A stretch of DNA of 7,527 nt from JBEINZ01 sp040377825 (lineage in GTDB: Bacteria > Pseudomonadota > Alphaproteobacteria > Rhizobiales > Ancalomicrobiaceae), in NCBI GenBank assembly GCA_040377825.1, contig JBEINZ010000162.1:1-7527 (forward strand), given 5' to 3'. Shown here in pieces: positions 1 to 4,933 of the stretch. The stretch's first letter is position 1. Every line of letters starts with the position of its first letter. The notes under the pieces are model-generated. The model had not been told where the DNA came from. It saw only the letters and a list, made by a program, of their open reading frames with translations, and searched no databases. The translations under genes were made by a program, and so were the position numbers.

Positions 1-93
1 ATGAATAAACGTGTTGCTGTCATCATCGGACACGATCGCGATTCCGACCGCCGTCCCCAAGATACCTCGACCCTAACGATACCTCGACACTAA
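1..93 (+). CDS. Partial or very short plus-strand reading frame, unidentified
   Basis: The frame is open from the first base of the window and reads 30 codons to a TAA at 91-93, directly abutting the terminator at 92-125. The other two plus frames are closed within the first few codons. It could be the 3' end of a gene whose beginning lies outside the window, and the closely placed terminator favours a real transcript end. It is rich in Arg and Asp (…GHDRDSDRRPQDTS…), and the last part is formed by a 17-bp spaced direct repeat, so it may also be non-coding. I do not recognise the product. Confidence 0.25.
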   Translation: MNKRVAVIIGHDRDSDRRPQDTSTLTIPRH

Positions 94-125
94 AAGGCGC
101 CCCGGTTGCCCAGGGCGCCTTTTTT
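92..125. terminator. Bidirectional intrinsic terminator
   Basis: An 11-bp stem (AAAAGGCGCCC at 92-102 with GGGCGCCTTTT at 113-123) encloses a 10-nt loop. On the plus strand the stem runs into T6 (120-125); on the minus strand the opposite A-tract supplies a T4 tail. It therefore can end the unidentified upstream plus-strand transcript and also the hsp20 transcript, whose stop codon is 32 bp away. Confidence 0.85.
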
Positions 126-156
126 ATCTTAGCCAGACATCCCGGCCCACTTACAT

Positions 157-609
157 TCACGCCGCCTTGGCTTCAATCAGTTTCGCCTTGGCGGCAACGG
201 TGATCGGGATCTGGCGGGGCTTCAGGGCCTCGGGAATTTCGCGCTGCAGGTCGATATGGAGCAGCCCGTTTTCCAGGCTCGCGGCCTTTACGAACACGTA
301 ATCCGCGAGCTGGAAGCGGCGCTCGAAGGCGCGCGAGGCGATGCCGCGATAAAGGACCTCGCGGTCCTGGGCCTCGTCCTTCCTTTCAGCCTTCACCGCA
401 AGCGTGTTTTCCTTGACCTCGATCGCGATGTCCGCATCGGCGAAGCCGGCAACGGCCATCGTAATCCGATAGGCATTCTCGCCCGTCCGCTCGATGTTGT
501 AGGGCGGATAGGTCGGCTGACCGTTTTCGGCGCCAAGCGAATCCATCAACTGAAACAACCGATCGAAACCGACGGTGGAGCGATAGAGTGGGGCGAAATC
601 AAGACGCAT
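157..609 (-). CDS. Small heat shock protein, Hsp20/IbpA (HspA) family
   Basis: Encodes a 150-residue ATP-independent cytoplasmic holdase chaperone that binds unfolding proteins and passes them to DnaK/ClpB. The N-terminal arm (MRLDFAPLYRSTVGFDRLFQ) is typical of bacterial class A sHSPs of the rhizobial HspA/IbpA type. The alpha-crystallin domain spans about residues 37-138, starting at YPPYNIERTGENAYRITMAV, and holds the A-x-L-x-N-G-L-L signature at 110-117. The IPI motif near 134-136 in the C-terminal tail is the family's oligomerisation anchor. I chose the ATG at 609 because GAGGAG (617-622) stands 7 nt upstream; the 23 extra residues of the longer frame are Arg-rich and overlap the structured leader. 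The gene is monocistronic, preceded by a sigma-32 type promoter and a ROSE-like leader, and followed by a terminator. The family is certain; which paralogue (ibpA/hspA) is not. Confidence 0.95.
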   Translation of the reverse strand: MRLDFAPLYRSTVGFDRLFQLMDSLGAENGQPTYPPYNIERTGENAYRITMAVAGFADADIAIEVKENTLAVKAERKDEAQDREVLYRGIASRAFERRFQLADYVFVKAASLENGLLHIDLQREIPEALKPRQIPITVAAKAKLIEAKAA

Positions 610-729
610 GTTCGTTCTCCTCGAGATGAGCGACAACTTGCATCGCCGACGCCGGATCATCCGGATGCATGGCCTCATGGGCCCATGACTTCGTCATACG
701 ATGGCGCGAACCCTCCAGGCATTCGCGTG
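610..729 (-). promoter_or_regulatory. Putative ROSE-type RNA thermometer in hsp20 5' leader
   Basis: The leader between the predicted RpoH promoter and the hsp20 start is about 120 nt and packed with hairpins. In the mRNA sense, the last hairpin pairs GUUGUCGCU (629-637) with AGGAGAAC (614-621), which contains the Shine-Dalgarno sequence. The loop is CAUCUCG (622-628), one G is bulged in UCGCU, and there is one G·G mismatch. UCGCU fits the U(U/C)GCU box that defines ROSE elements, where that box masks the SD with a bulged G. Upstream stems are CCGGA/UCCGG (652-664), and two that share the 685-688 arm and so cannot form together: the palindrome 675-688 (UCAUGGGCCCAUGA) and AUGAC/GUCAU (685-697). 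ROSE elements are known before sHSP genes of rhizobia. The fold was worked out by eye. Confidence 0.7.
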
Positions 730-735
730 ACCTTG

Positions 736-764
736 AGGTGGGGAGCGGCGTTCGGGCTTTCAAG
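736..764 (-). promoter_or_regulatory. RpoH (sigma-32) heat-shock promoter of hsp20
   Basis: On the minus strand CTTGAAA (764-758) is followed after exactly 14 nt by CCCCACCT (743-736). This matches the sigma-32 consensus (CTTGAAA, 13-15 nt, CCCCAT) in both boxes with one mismatch in CCCCAT. Transcription would begin near 729, leaving a leader of about 120 nt. The combination gives transcriptional induction by RpoH plus translational release by the ROSE-like leader. Confidence 0.8.
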
Positions 765-808
765 AGGCGCTGAACGCTCGACGTCGCCGCGCCGAGGCCA
801 TGTCGTCG

Positions 809-835
809 TTGAGCCGTCGCCCCGCCTCGGATACT
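809..835 (+). promoter_or_regulatory. Weak candidate promoter for the 883 hydrolase gene
   Basis: TTGAGC (809-814) and GATACT (830-835) are separated by 15 bp in the divergent interval upstream of the hydrolase. The spacing is short and the boxes imperfect, so this is only the best candidate seen. Confidence 0.25.
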
Positions 836-882
836 GAAAGCGTGACGGATGCGGCGCCACGCGCGGGTTCGGAGAGACCATC

Positions 883-1821
883 ATGCTTTTGGATCACCCG
901 CTGAACCCAATCCCGCCCGGCGCCCGCTCGGGCATGGCGATTTGCCCGGATGGAACCGCGATCCGCTATGCCGCTTGGGTTCCGCCGGCGGCCACCAAGA
1001 TGGGCACCGTCGTGCTTATGCAGGGCCGGGCGGAGTTCATCGAGAAGTATTTCGAGACGGTCGGCGATCTACTCGTGCGCGGCTTTGCCGTCGTTGCGTT
1101 CGATTGGCGCGGCCAAGGCGGCTCCGCACGGCAATTGCGCAATCGCCTCAAGGGCCATGTCGCGGGCTTTGACGCGTTCGAGGAGGATCTTGAGACCGTG
1201 CTTGCGCAAGTCGTTCTGCCGTCTTGCCCATCGCCATACTTCGCGCTTGCCCATTCGACCGGCGCGACGATCCTGCTCGGCAGCGCACCGCAGGTGCGCC
1301 GACGCTTCCGCCGCATGGTCGTGCTGTCGCCCTTGATCGATTTCGGCCGGACCGGCTGGCCGACCTGGCTCGCCGCGCCGCTCGCGCGCACGCTCTCGGC
1401 GATCGGTCTGGGCGGGATGTTCATCCCCGGCGGTGGACGATATCGCGCCTATGCGGCGCCCTTCGAGGGCAACGAACTGACGTCGGAGCCACGGCGCTAT
1501 GAACGCGCTAAGGCCTTTGTCGGCGCCCATCCGCAAGTCACCATCGGCGCGCCGACCTTCGCCTGGGTCGTCGCCGCGCTCGACGCGATGGCAACCTTGA
1601 GAAAGCCCGATATGGCGGAAGGCCTGCGCGGCCCGCTGCTGATCCTCGCCTCCGGCAAGGATACGGTCGTCTCCACCGCCGCCACCGAGCGCTTTGCCGG
1701 CATGTCGAAGGGTGCGTCGCTAATCGTCATTCCCGGCGCCCGCCATGAGCTATTGCAAGAGGCCGATATCTATCGCGAACAGGCGCTCGCCGCCTTCGAT
1801 GCGTTTATTCCAGGTTCCTAG
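883..1821 (+). CDS. Alpha/beta hydrolase, lysophospholipase/monoacylglycerol lipase-like
   Basis: Encodes 312 residues of the Hydrolase_4 / PldB (COG2267) type, a group that hydrolyses lysophospholipids or monoacylglycerols. The catalytic triad can be read: nucleophile Ser125 in the elbow AHSTG (a GHSxG variant with Ala first), Asp260 in LASGKD, and His288 in GARHELL. The GRAEFIEKYFE segment (48-58) and DWRGQGGS (74-81) are the oxyanion/strand motifs characteristic of PldB-like proteins. Residues 155-225 form the variable cap. No signal peptide or membrane segment is visible, so it is probably cytoplasmic or loosely membrane-associated. The ATG at 883 has GGAGAG (871-876) 6 nt upstream. It is a single gene, divergent from hsp20 and convergent with the next gene, 19 bp away. 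Family assignment is secure; substrate is inferred. Confidence 0.9.
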   Translation: MLLDHPLNPIPPGARSGMAICPDGTAIRYAAWVPPAATKMGTVVLMQGRAEFIEKYFETVGDLLVRGFAVVAFDWRGQGGSARQLRNRLKGHVAGFDAFEEDLETVLAQVVLPSCPSPYFALAHSTGATILLGSAPQVRRRFRRMVVLSPLIDFGRTGWPTWLAAPLARTLSAIGLGGMFIPGGGRYRAYAAPFEGNELTSEPRRYERAKAFVGAHPQVTIGAPTFAWVVAALDAMATLRKPDMAEGLRGPLLILASGKDTVVSTAATERFAGMSKGASLIVIPGARHELLQEADIYREQALAAFDAFIPGS

Positions 1822-1840
1822 CTGGCCAAGATCTCGAGGA

Positions 1841-2659
1841 TCACCGCGCCAGCCGCGCGAGCACCTTTTCGTGCAGGCGCGGATCGCCCGAGGCCACGAC
1901 CTGCCCGCCGCCCGCGGCCGACCCGCCCGTCCAGTTCGTGACCACGCCGCCGGCGCCCTCGATGACCGGGATCAGCGCCACGATGTCATAGGCCTGAAGC
2001 CCGCTTTCGACCACGAGATCGACGTGCCCGGCCGCGACCATGCAATAAGCATAGCAATCGCAGCCGTAGCGCACGAGCTTCACGGTGCGTTCCACCCGCT
2101 CGTAGGCCAGTTTCTCCTCGTCCTTGAAGATCGCCGGCGTGGTCGTGAACAGCACCGCGTCGGAAAGCTCCGCGCAGGCTCGCGTTTTCAAGGCCTGCTC
2201 CCCGTCCGGTCCGCGATACCAGGCGCGTTTGCCGTCGCCCGCGAAACGCTCCGCCGTGAACGGCTGATGCATCATGCCGAGCGACGGGCGACCGCCGGAG
2301 ACGAGACCGATCAGCGTGCCCCACACCGGCAATCCCGAAATGAAGGCCCGGGTGCCGTCGATCGGATCAAGCACCCAGACATGCTCGGCGTCGGCACGGA
2401 CGATGCCGAATTCCTCGCCATTGATGCCATGCTCGGGAAAATGCAGCTCGATCAAGGCCCGCATCGCCGCTTCGGCCGCGCGATCGGCAATCGTCACCGG
2501 GTCGAACAGCCGCCCGCCATGCTCGCCGGGCGCATCACTCTCGGCCTTCTTGTTTTCCACCGCCATGGACGTGCGGAAATAGGGCCGGATCGCGCGCGCG
2601 GACACGTCGGCGAGATCGTCCAAAAAAGCGGCAAGGTCCGCCATGGCGTGGTTAATCAT
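1841..2659 (-). CDS. hisN: Histidinol-phosphatase (inositol monophosphatase family)
   Basis: A 272-residue Mg2+-dependent, Li+-sensitive phosphatase fold. Metal ligands are visible: GEE at 81-83, DPIDGT at 98-103 and Asp225 in AYDIVALIPVIEGAGG. The segment DPIDGTRAFISGLPVWGTLIGL (98-119) and the YD (rather than WD) in the second motif are those I associate with the HisN-type histidinol-phosphatases, which dephosphorylate L-histidinol phosphate in histidine biosynthesis. The related suhB/inositol-1-phosphatase role is the main alternative. Residues about 37-50 (KKAESDAPGEHGGR) form an Asp/Gly-rich insert before FDPVTIADR not seen in shorter homologues. ATG 2659 is preceded by a distant AAAGGG; ATG 2644 (MADLAAFL) is an alternative but has no SD. 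No other his genes are nearby, which is common for hisN. Confidence 0.85.
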   Translation of the reverse strand: MINHAMADLAAFLDDLADVSARAIRPYFRTSMAVENKKAESDAPGEHGGRLFDPVTIADRAAEAAMRALIELHFPEHGINGEEFGIVRADAEHVWVLDPIDGTRAFISGLPVWGTLIGLVSGGRPSLGMMHQPFTAERFAGDGKRAWYRGPDGEQALKTRACAELSDAVLFTTTPAIFKDEEKLAYERVERTVKLVRYGCDCYAYCMVAAGHVDLVVESGLQAYDIVALIPVIEGAGGVVTNWTGGSAAGGGQVVASGDPRLHEKVLARLAR

Positions 2660-2675
2660 GGAAATGCTGGCCCTT

Positions 2676-2703
2676 TCATTATCGCCGCCGACCGTGCATG
2701 CAA
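2676..2703 (-). promoter_or_regulatory. Candidate promoter of hisN
   Basis: On the minus strand TTGCAT (2703-2698) and TAATGA (2681-2676) are 16 bp apart and would start transcription only about a dozen nt before the hisN ATG. The boxes are plausible but imperfect. Confidence 0.35.
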
Positions 2704-2731
2704 GCCCTAGCGTTCAGCTAAGGGTATGTCC

Positions 2732-2755
2732 CGATCGGATAGCCTAATCCGATCG
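2732..2755. repeat. Perfect 9-bp inverted repeat upstream of hisN
   Basis: CGATCGGAT (2732-2740) and ATCCGATCG (2747-2755) flank a 6-bp spacer (AGCCTA). It sits 30 bp upstream of the candidate hisN -35 box. It could be an operator for a dimeric regulator or a hairpin in a plus-strand transcript; the sequence does not decide between these. Confidence 0.6.
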
Positions 2756-2983
2756 ACACGGACAGGCTCGAAGCGAGATGACGCGGATCTGGTTTTGCGT
2801 CAACACGAGGTTCGGTCGCGCCAGTTTTGCGTTCGGTTTTTGGCAATGCCTTCTCGATCTCCAATCCTCATTCAAGGCCGTGCCGGGGTCCCTGAGGTGC
2901 TAGGGCCGGATGATCGAGCGTGTATCTTTTACCCTTTGCCGGCTGTGGCGTAGCGGCAACTCAAAACGCCCAAAACTGCGCCA
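2756..2983. other. Gene-free stretch between hisN and the sRNA
   Basis: No frame here has an SD, family motif or credible composition. Counting the flanking control sites, the interval without a protein gene runs from 2660 to about 3042. A weak stem TTGCCG/CGGCAA (2936-2959) is the only extra structure I noticed. It is probably regulatory and spacer DNA for the divergent hisN and sRNA promoters. Confidence 0.5.
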
Positions 2984-2999
2984 TGCACTATTCAGTGCA
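2984..2999. promoter_or_regulatory. NtrC-like dyad TGCACT-N4-AGTGCA
   Basis: A perfect 16-bp palindrome, TGCACT ATTC AGTGCA, lies 8 bp upstream of the sRNA's -35 box. NtrC sites have the form TGCACY-N5-GGTGCA (17 bp); this dyad shares the half-site outer bases but has a spacer one base shorter. A further half-site, TTGCACTG, lies at 3035-3042 near the expected start point. It may be an operator for the sRNA; the NtrC link is inference. Confidence 0.45.
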
Positions 3000-3007
3000 G
3001 ATTAGGC

Positions 3008-3036
3008 TTGACCTTTCGGACCGGCTGAGTGATTGT
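3008..3036 (+). promoter_or_regulatory. Candidate sigma-70 promoter of the suhB/mmgR-like sRNA
   Basis: CTTGACC provides a strong -35 (TTGACC 3008-3013), followed by 17 bp and a weak -10, GATTGT (3031-3036). The start would be near 3043. Confidence 0.5.
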
Positions 3037-3042
3037 TGCACT

Positions 3043-3136
3043 GCGATATGGCGCCGATGCGTCGTACCGTTGCCCTCCTTGGGCGTTTCCTCCCTAGACT
3101 TAGGCCGCTGACATCCGTCGGCGGCCTCTCTTTTTT
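3043..3136 (+). ncRNA. mmgR: suhB/mmgR (alpha-r8) family small RNA
   Basis: The 3' part has the arrangement of the alphaproteobacterial suhB RNA, called mmgR in Sinorhizobium. It shows a short hairpin UGCCC-UCCUU-GGGCG (3071-3085), an unpaired ten-base box UUUCCUCCCU (3086-3095), a linker AGACUU, and a strong terminator hairpin (3102-3127) with T6. From memory, this box is the hallmark of the family; being complementary to SD sequences, it would silence mRNAs in trans. In Sinorhizobium mmgR limits polyhydroxybutyrate granule accumulation. The family is named for its position upstream of, and opposite to, a suhB/inositol monophosphatase-family gene; here the hisN/IMPase-family gene lies on the opposite strand in just that relation. 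The 5' end is uncertain: the promoter predicts about 94 nt, whereas mmgR is about 77 nt (start near 3060). Confidence 0.72.
3102..3136 (+). terminator. Intrinsic terminator of the sRNA
   Basis: AGGCCGC (3102-3108) pairs with GCGGCCT (3121-3127) and continues inward through a U·G wobble and GAC/GUC to an AUCC loop, giving an 11-bp stem. CTC and T6 (3131-3136) follow. There is no T-tract on the minus strand, so it serves plus-strand transcription only and marks the end of the sRNA. Confidence 0.85.
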
Positions 3137-3189
3137 CAGGCTTGTGAGAAGGTCATCGCCGTTCGGCAGCCGGCGTTGCCTGTGGCATT

Positions 3190-4080
3190 TTACTCAGCGG
3201 CGAGCGCGGTCGACAGGGATGACGACCGCGTCAGACTGACGATTTCGCGAGCGAAGATACTGAGATCCGCCGCGAGTTCGTCGAAGCCCTCGCTCCGCTC
3301 GTAGGTGTCCTCGTTCATGTAGAGGCCGCGATTGACCTCGATCTGCAGGGCGTGAAGGCCTTTGTTGGGCCGCCCGTAGTGTTCGGTGATGAAACCGCCG
3401 GCGTAAGGCTTGTTGCGCGCTACCGAATAGCCAAGGCCATGAAGGATCTCGACCGCCGCGTCGGCGAGGCCGGTCCAGCAGCTTGTGCCGTAGCGGTCGC
3501 CGATGACAAAATCAGGCCGATGGCGTTGGTCGACGCCGCGAATGACCGAGGGCATCGAGTGGCAGTCGACCAAGACCGCGTAGCCAAAAGCCACATGGAT
3601 CCGCGCGAGCAATTTTCGAACGATCGAATGGTACGGCTTATAAAAAGTCTCGATCCGGTCGAGCGCCTCGTCGAGGTCGATCGGTCCGGGATAAATCTCC
3701 TCATGCTCGGCCACGATGCGCGCGATCGTGCCGAGACCGCCTGCCACCCGGAGCGAGCGGACATTGGCATAAGGCGGCAGTCGGTCGCAAAACATCTTGG
3801 GGTCGAGTTCGTAGGGCTCGCGATTCACGTCGACAAAGGCACGCGGGAACAGCGCGCGTAACAGCGGCGCGCCGTGATCGAGGACGCCAGCGAAGAGCTC
3901 GTCGACATAAGAATCCTCCGACCGCCGGATTCGCGTTCGGTCCAGGCGAGAGGCGGCTAGGAAACGCTCCGGATACTGGCGGCCGGAATGCGGGGAATTG
4001 AACAGAAACGGGACATTTGTCTCGGCCGGCCAGAGGACTTCGTAGGGCAGCTCGGTCTCGAACTCGCGAACGGTCCGCAT
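3190..4080 (-). CDS. N-formylglutamate amidohydrolase family protein
   Basis: A 296-residue FGase-domain protein (PF05013 type). The characterised reaction is N-formyl-L-glutamate + H2O to glutamate + formate, the last step of one histidine-degradation route (HutG/HutF pathway). Visible family motifs are NSPHSG (28-33), SEDSYVDELF (54-63), DVNREP (84-89), DCHSMP (172-177), GGFITEHYGRP (228-238) and QIEVNRGLYM (246-255); the His/Glu/Asp residues in these supply the zinc site. I start at ATG 4080, with AGGGG (4089-4093) 8 nt upstream. A 40-residue longer frame reaching 4200 lacks an SD and family-like sequence. The gene stands alone without hut genes in view, so a role in histidine catabolism is not shown. 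It diverges from cpdR, an arrangement I recall as common in rhizobia. Confidence 0.9.
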   Translation of the reverse strand: MRTVREFETELPYEVLWPAETNVPFLFNSPHSGRQYPERFLAASRLDRTRIRRSEDSYVDELFAGVLDHGAPLLRALFPRAFVDVNREPYELDPKMFCDRLPPYANVRSLRVAGGLGTIARIVAEHEEIYPGPIDLDEALDRIETFYKPYHSIVRKLLARIHVAFGYAVLVDCHSMPSVIRGVDQRHRPDFVIGDRYGTSCWTGLADAAVEILHGLGYSVARNKPYAGGFITEHYGRPNKGLHALQIEVNRGLYMNEDTYERSEGFDELAADLSIFAREIVSLTRSSSLSTALAAE

Positions 4081-4184
4081 CTCGGTCGCCCCTGCAATTG
4101 CCTCAACGCGAACCGCCGGGACGACGGCCGCTTCGCGTATGTTGCGCGCAAAACACCGAGCTTGTCCACAGCATCTCGGGATCT

Positions 4185-4213
4185 GTTCAAGCTCGCTCAT
4201 TTCAGGCCATATT
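4185..4213 (+). promoter_or_regulatory. Weak candidate promoter of cpdR
   Basis: TTCAAG (4185-4190), 17 bp, then CATATT (4208-4213), in the 200-bp divergent interval. The boxes are poor and no CtrA-type TTAA-N7-TTAA site was seen. Confidence 0.25.
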
Positions 4214-4277
4214 TACGCGGCGGATGGTGTATGACAACGATCAGGACAAAGCTGAGGACGGCAATCGGATGGACGTG

Positions 4278-4637
4278 ATGGCGCGGATTCTGCTCGCCGA
4301 AGACGACAATGACATGCGGCGTTTTCTCGCCAAGGCGCTGCAAGCGGCAGGGTACGACGTCGTATCCTTTGACAACGGAAAAAGCGCCTATGAGCGGCTT
4401 CGCGAAGAGCCTTTCACCCTGCTTTTGACCGATATCGTGATGCCGGAAATGGACGGAATCGAGCTCGCGCGGCGCGCGACCCAGCTCGATCCGGATCTGA
4501 AGGTCATGTTCATCACCGGCTTCGCCGCGGTCGCGCTGAACCCTGATTCGAACGCGCCGAAAGACGCAAAGGTGCTTTCCAAGCCGTTCCACCTGCGCGA
4601 CCTCGTGCGCGAAGTTGAAAAGCTTGTCGCGGCCTGA
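4278..4637 (+). CDS. cpdR: Single-domain response regulator CpdR
   Basis: Encodes a stand-alone receiver domain of 119 residues with no output domain. The acidic pocket is E8-D9-D10, the phosphoacceptor Asp52 in LLLTDIVMPEMDGIELARR, the switch Thr80 in MFITGFAAVALN, and the conserved Lys102 in VLSKPFHL. The ITGFAAVALN stretch and the whole length are those of CpdR. In Caulobacter and rhizobia this protein is phosphorylated through CckA-ChpT. When unphosphorylated it loads ClpXP for proteolysis of cell-cycle proteins (PdeA, and with RcdA/PopA, CtrA) at the cell pole. I chose ATG 4278 since it gives the family's usual M-A-R-I-L-L-A-E-D-D start; ATG 4269 has a better SD (GAGGA 4254-4258) and adds only MDV. 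ATG 4224 is less likely. The stop codon sits inside a tandem repeat. Confidence 0.93.
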   Translation: MARILLAEDDNDMRRFLAKALQAAGYDVVSFDNGKSAYERLREEPFTLLLTDIVMPEMDGIELARRATQLDPDLKVMFITGFAAVALNPDSNAPKDAKVLSKPFHLRDLVREVEKLVAA

Positions 4638-4665
4638 CGTCGCAGCCTGACGTCGCAGCCTGACG
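4632..4665. repeat. 13-bp tandem repeat across the cpdR stop
   Basis: GCCTGACGTCGCA occurs at 4632-4644 and 4645-4657, with a partial third copy GCCTGACG at 4658-4665. The first copy contains the cpdR TGA (4635-4637). It looks like recent slippage duplication; no function is evident. Confidence 0.85.
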
Positions 4666-4713
4666 GGGACGATTGCTTTGCGGCTATAGCCCGATTGAAC
4701 CCCATCGCGCGGG

Positions 4714-4742
4714 CTTGCGGCCGTCGGGAAACGTCGCTATAG
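4714..4742 (+). promoter_or_regulatory. Promoter of tRNA-Val
   Basis: CTTGCG (4714-4719), or TTGCGG one base on, is followed after 17 (or 16) bp by CTATAG (4737-4742). This resembles alphaproteobacterial stable-RNA promoters, and places the start about 36 bp before the mature tRNA. Confidence 0.55.
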
Positions 4743-4785
4743 ACCACCCCGCCGCCGGTCCCGCACCCGGCAGGCTAGGATTATC

Positions 4786-4860
<75 letters not shown>

Positions 4861-4933
4861 TTTTTCGTATGAATGCATTTCGAGATTTTGGCGACCGGGC
4901 GATCATCCGCCACGCTCGGCATCGTCTCGGTCC

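Noticed and set aside
1821..1853. Shared terminator between the convergent hydrolase and hisN genes (GCTGGC…GCCAGC)
   Set aside because: The 6-bp arms are 21 bp apart and no T-tract follows on either strand.
2726..2953. 75-codon plus-strand frame in the hisN/sRNA interval
   Set aside because: No SD, no family motif and a composition unlike neighbouring genes; it begins in the inverted repeat.
2660..3000. 6S RNA, tmRNA or RNase P RNA in the gene-free interval
   Set aside because: I looked for the 6S long-hairpin ends, a tmRNA tag and T-arm, and RNase P core motifs and found none.
3033..3239. 68-codon plus-strand frame over the sRNA
   Set aside because: It reads through an intrinsic terminator and overlaps the FGase 3' end; the RNA structure explains this region better.
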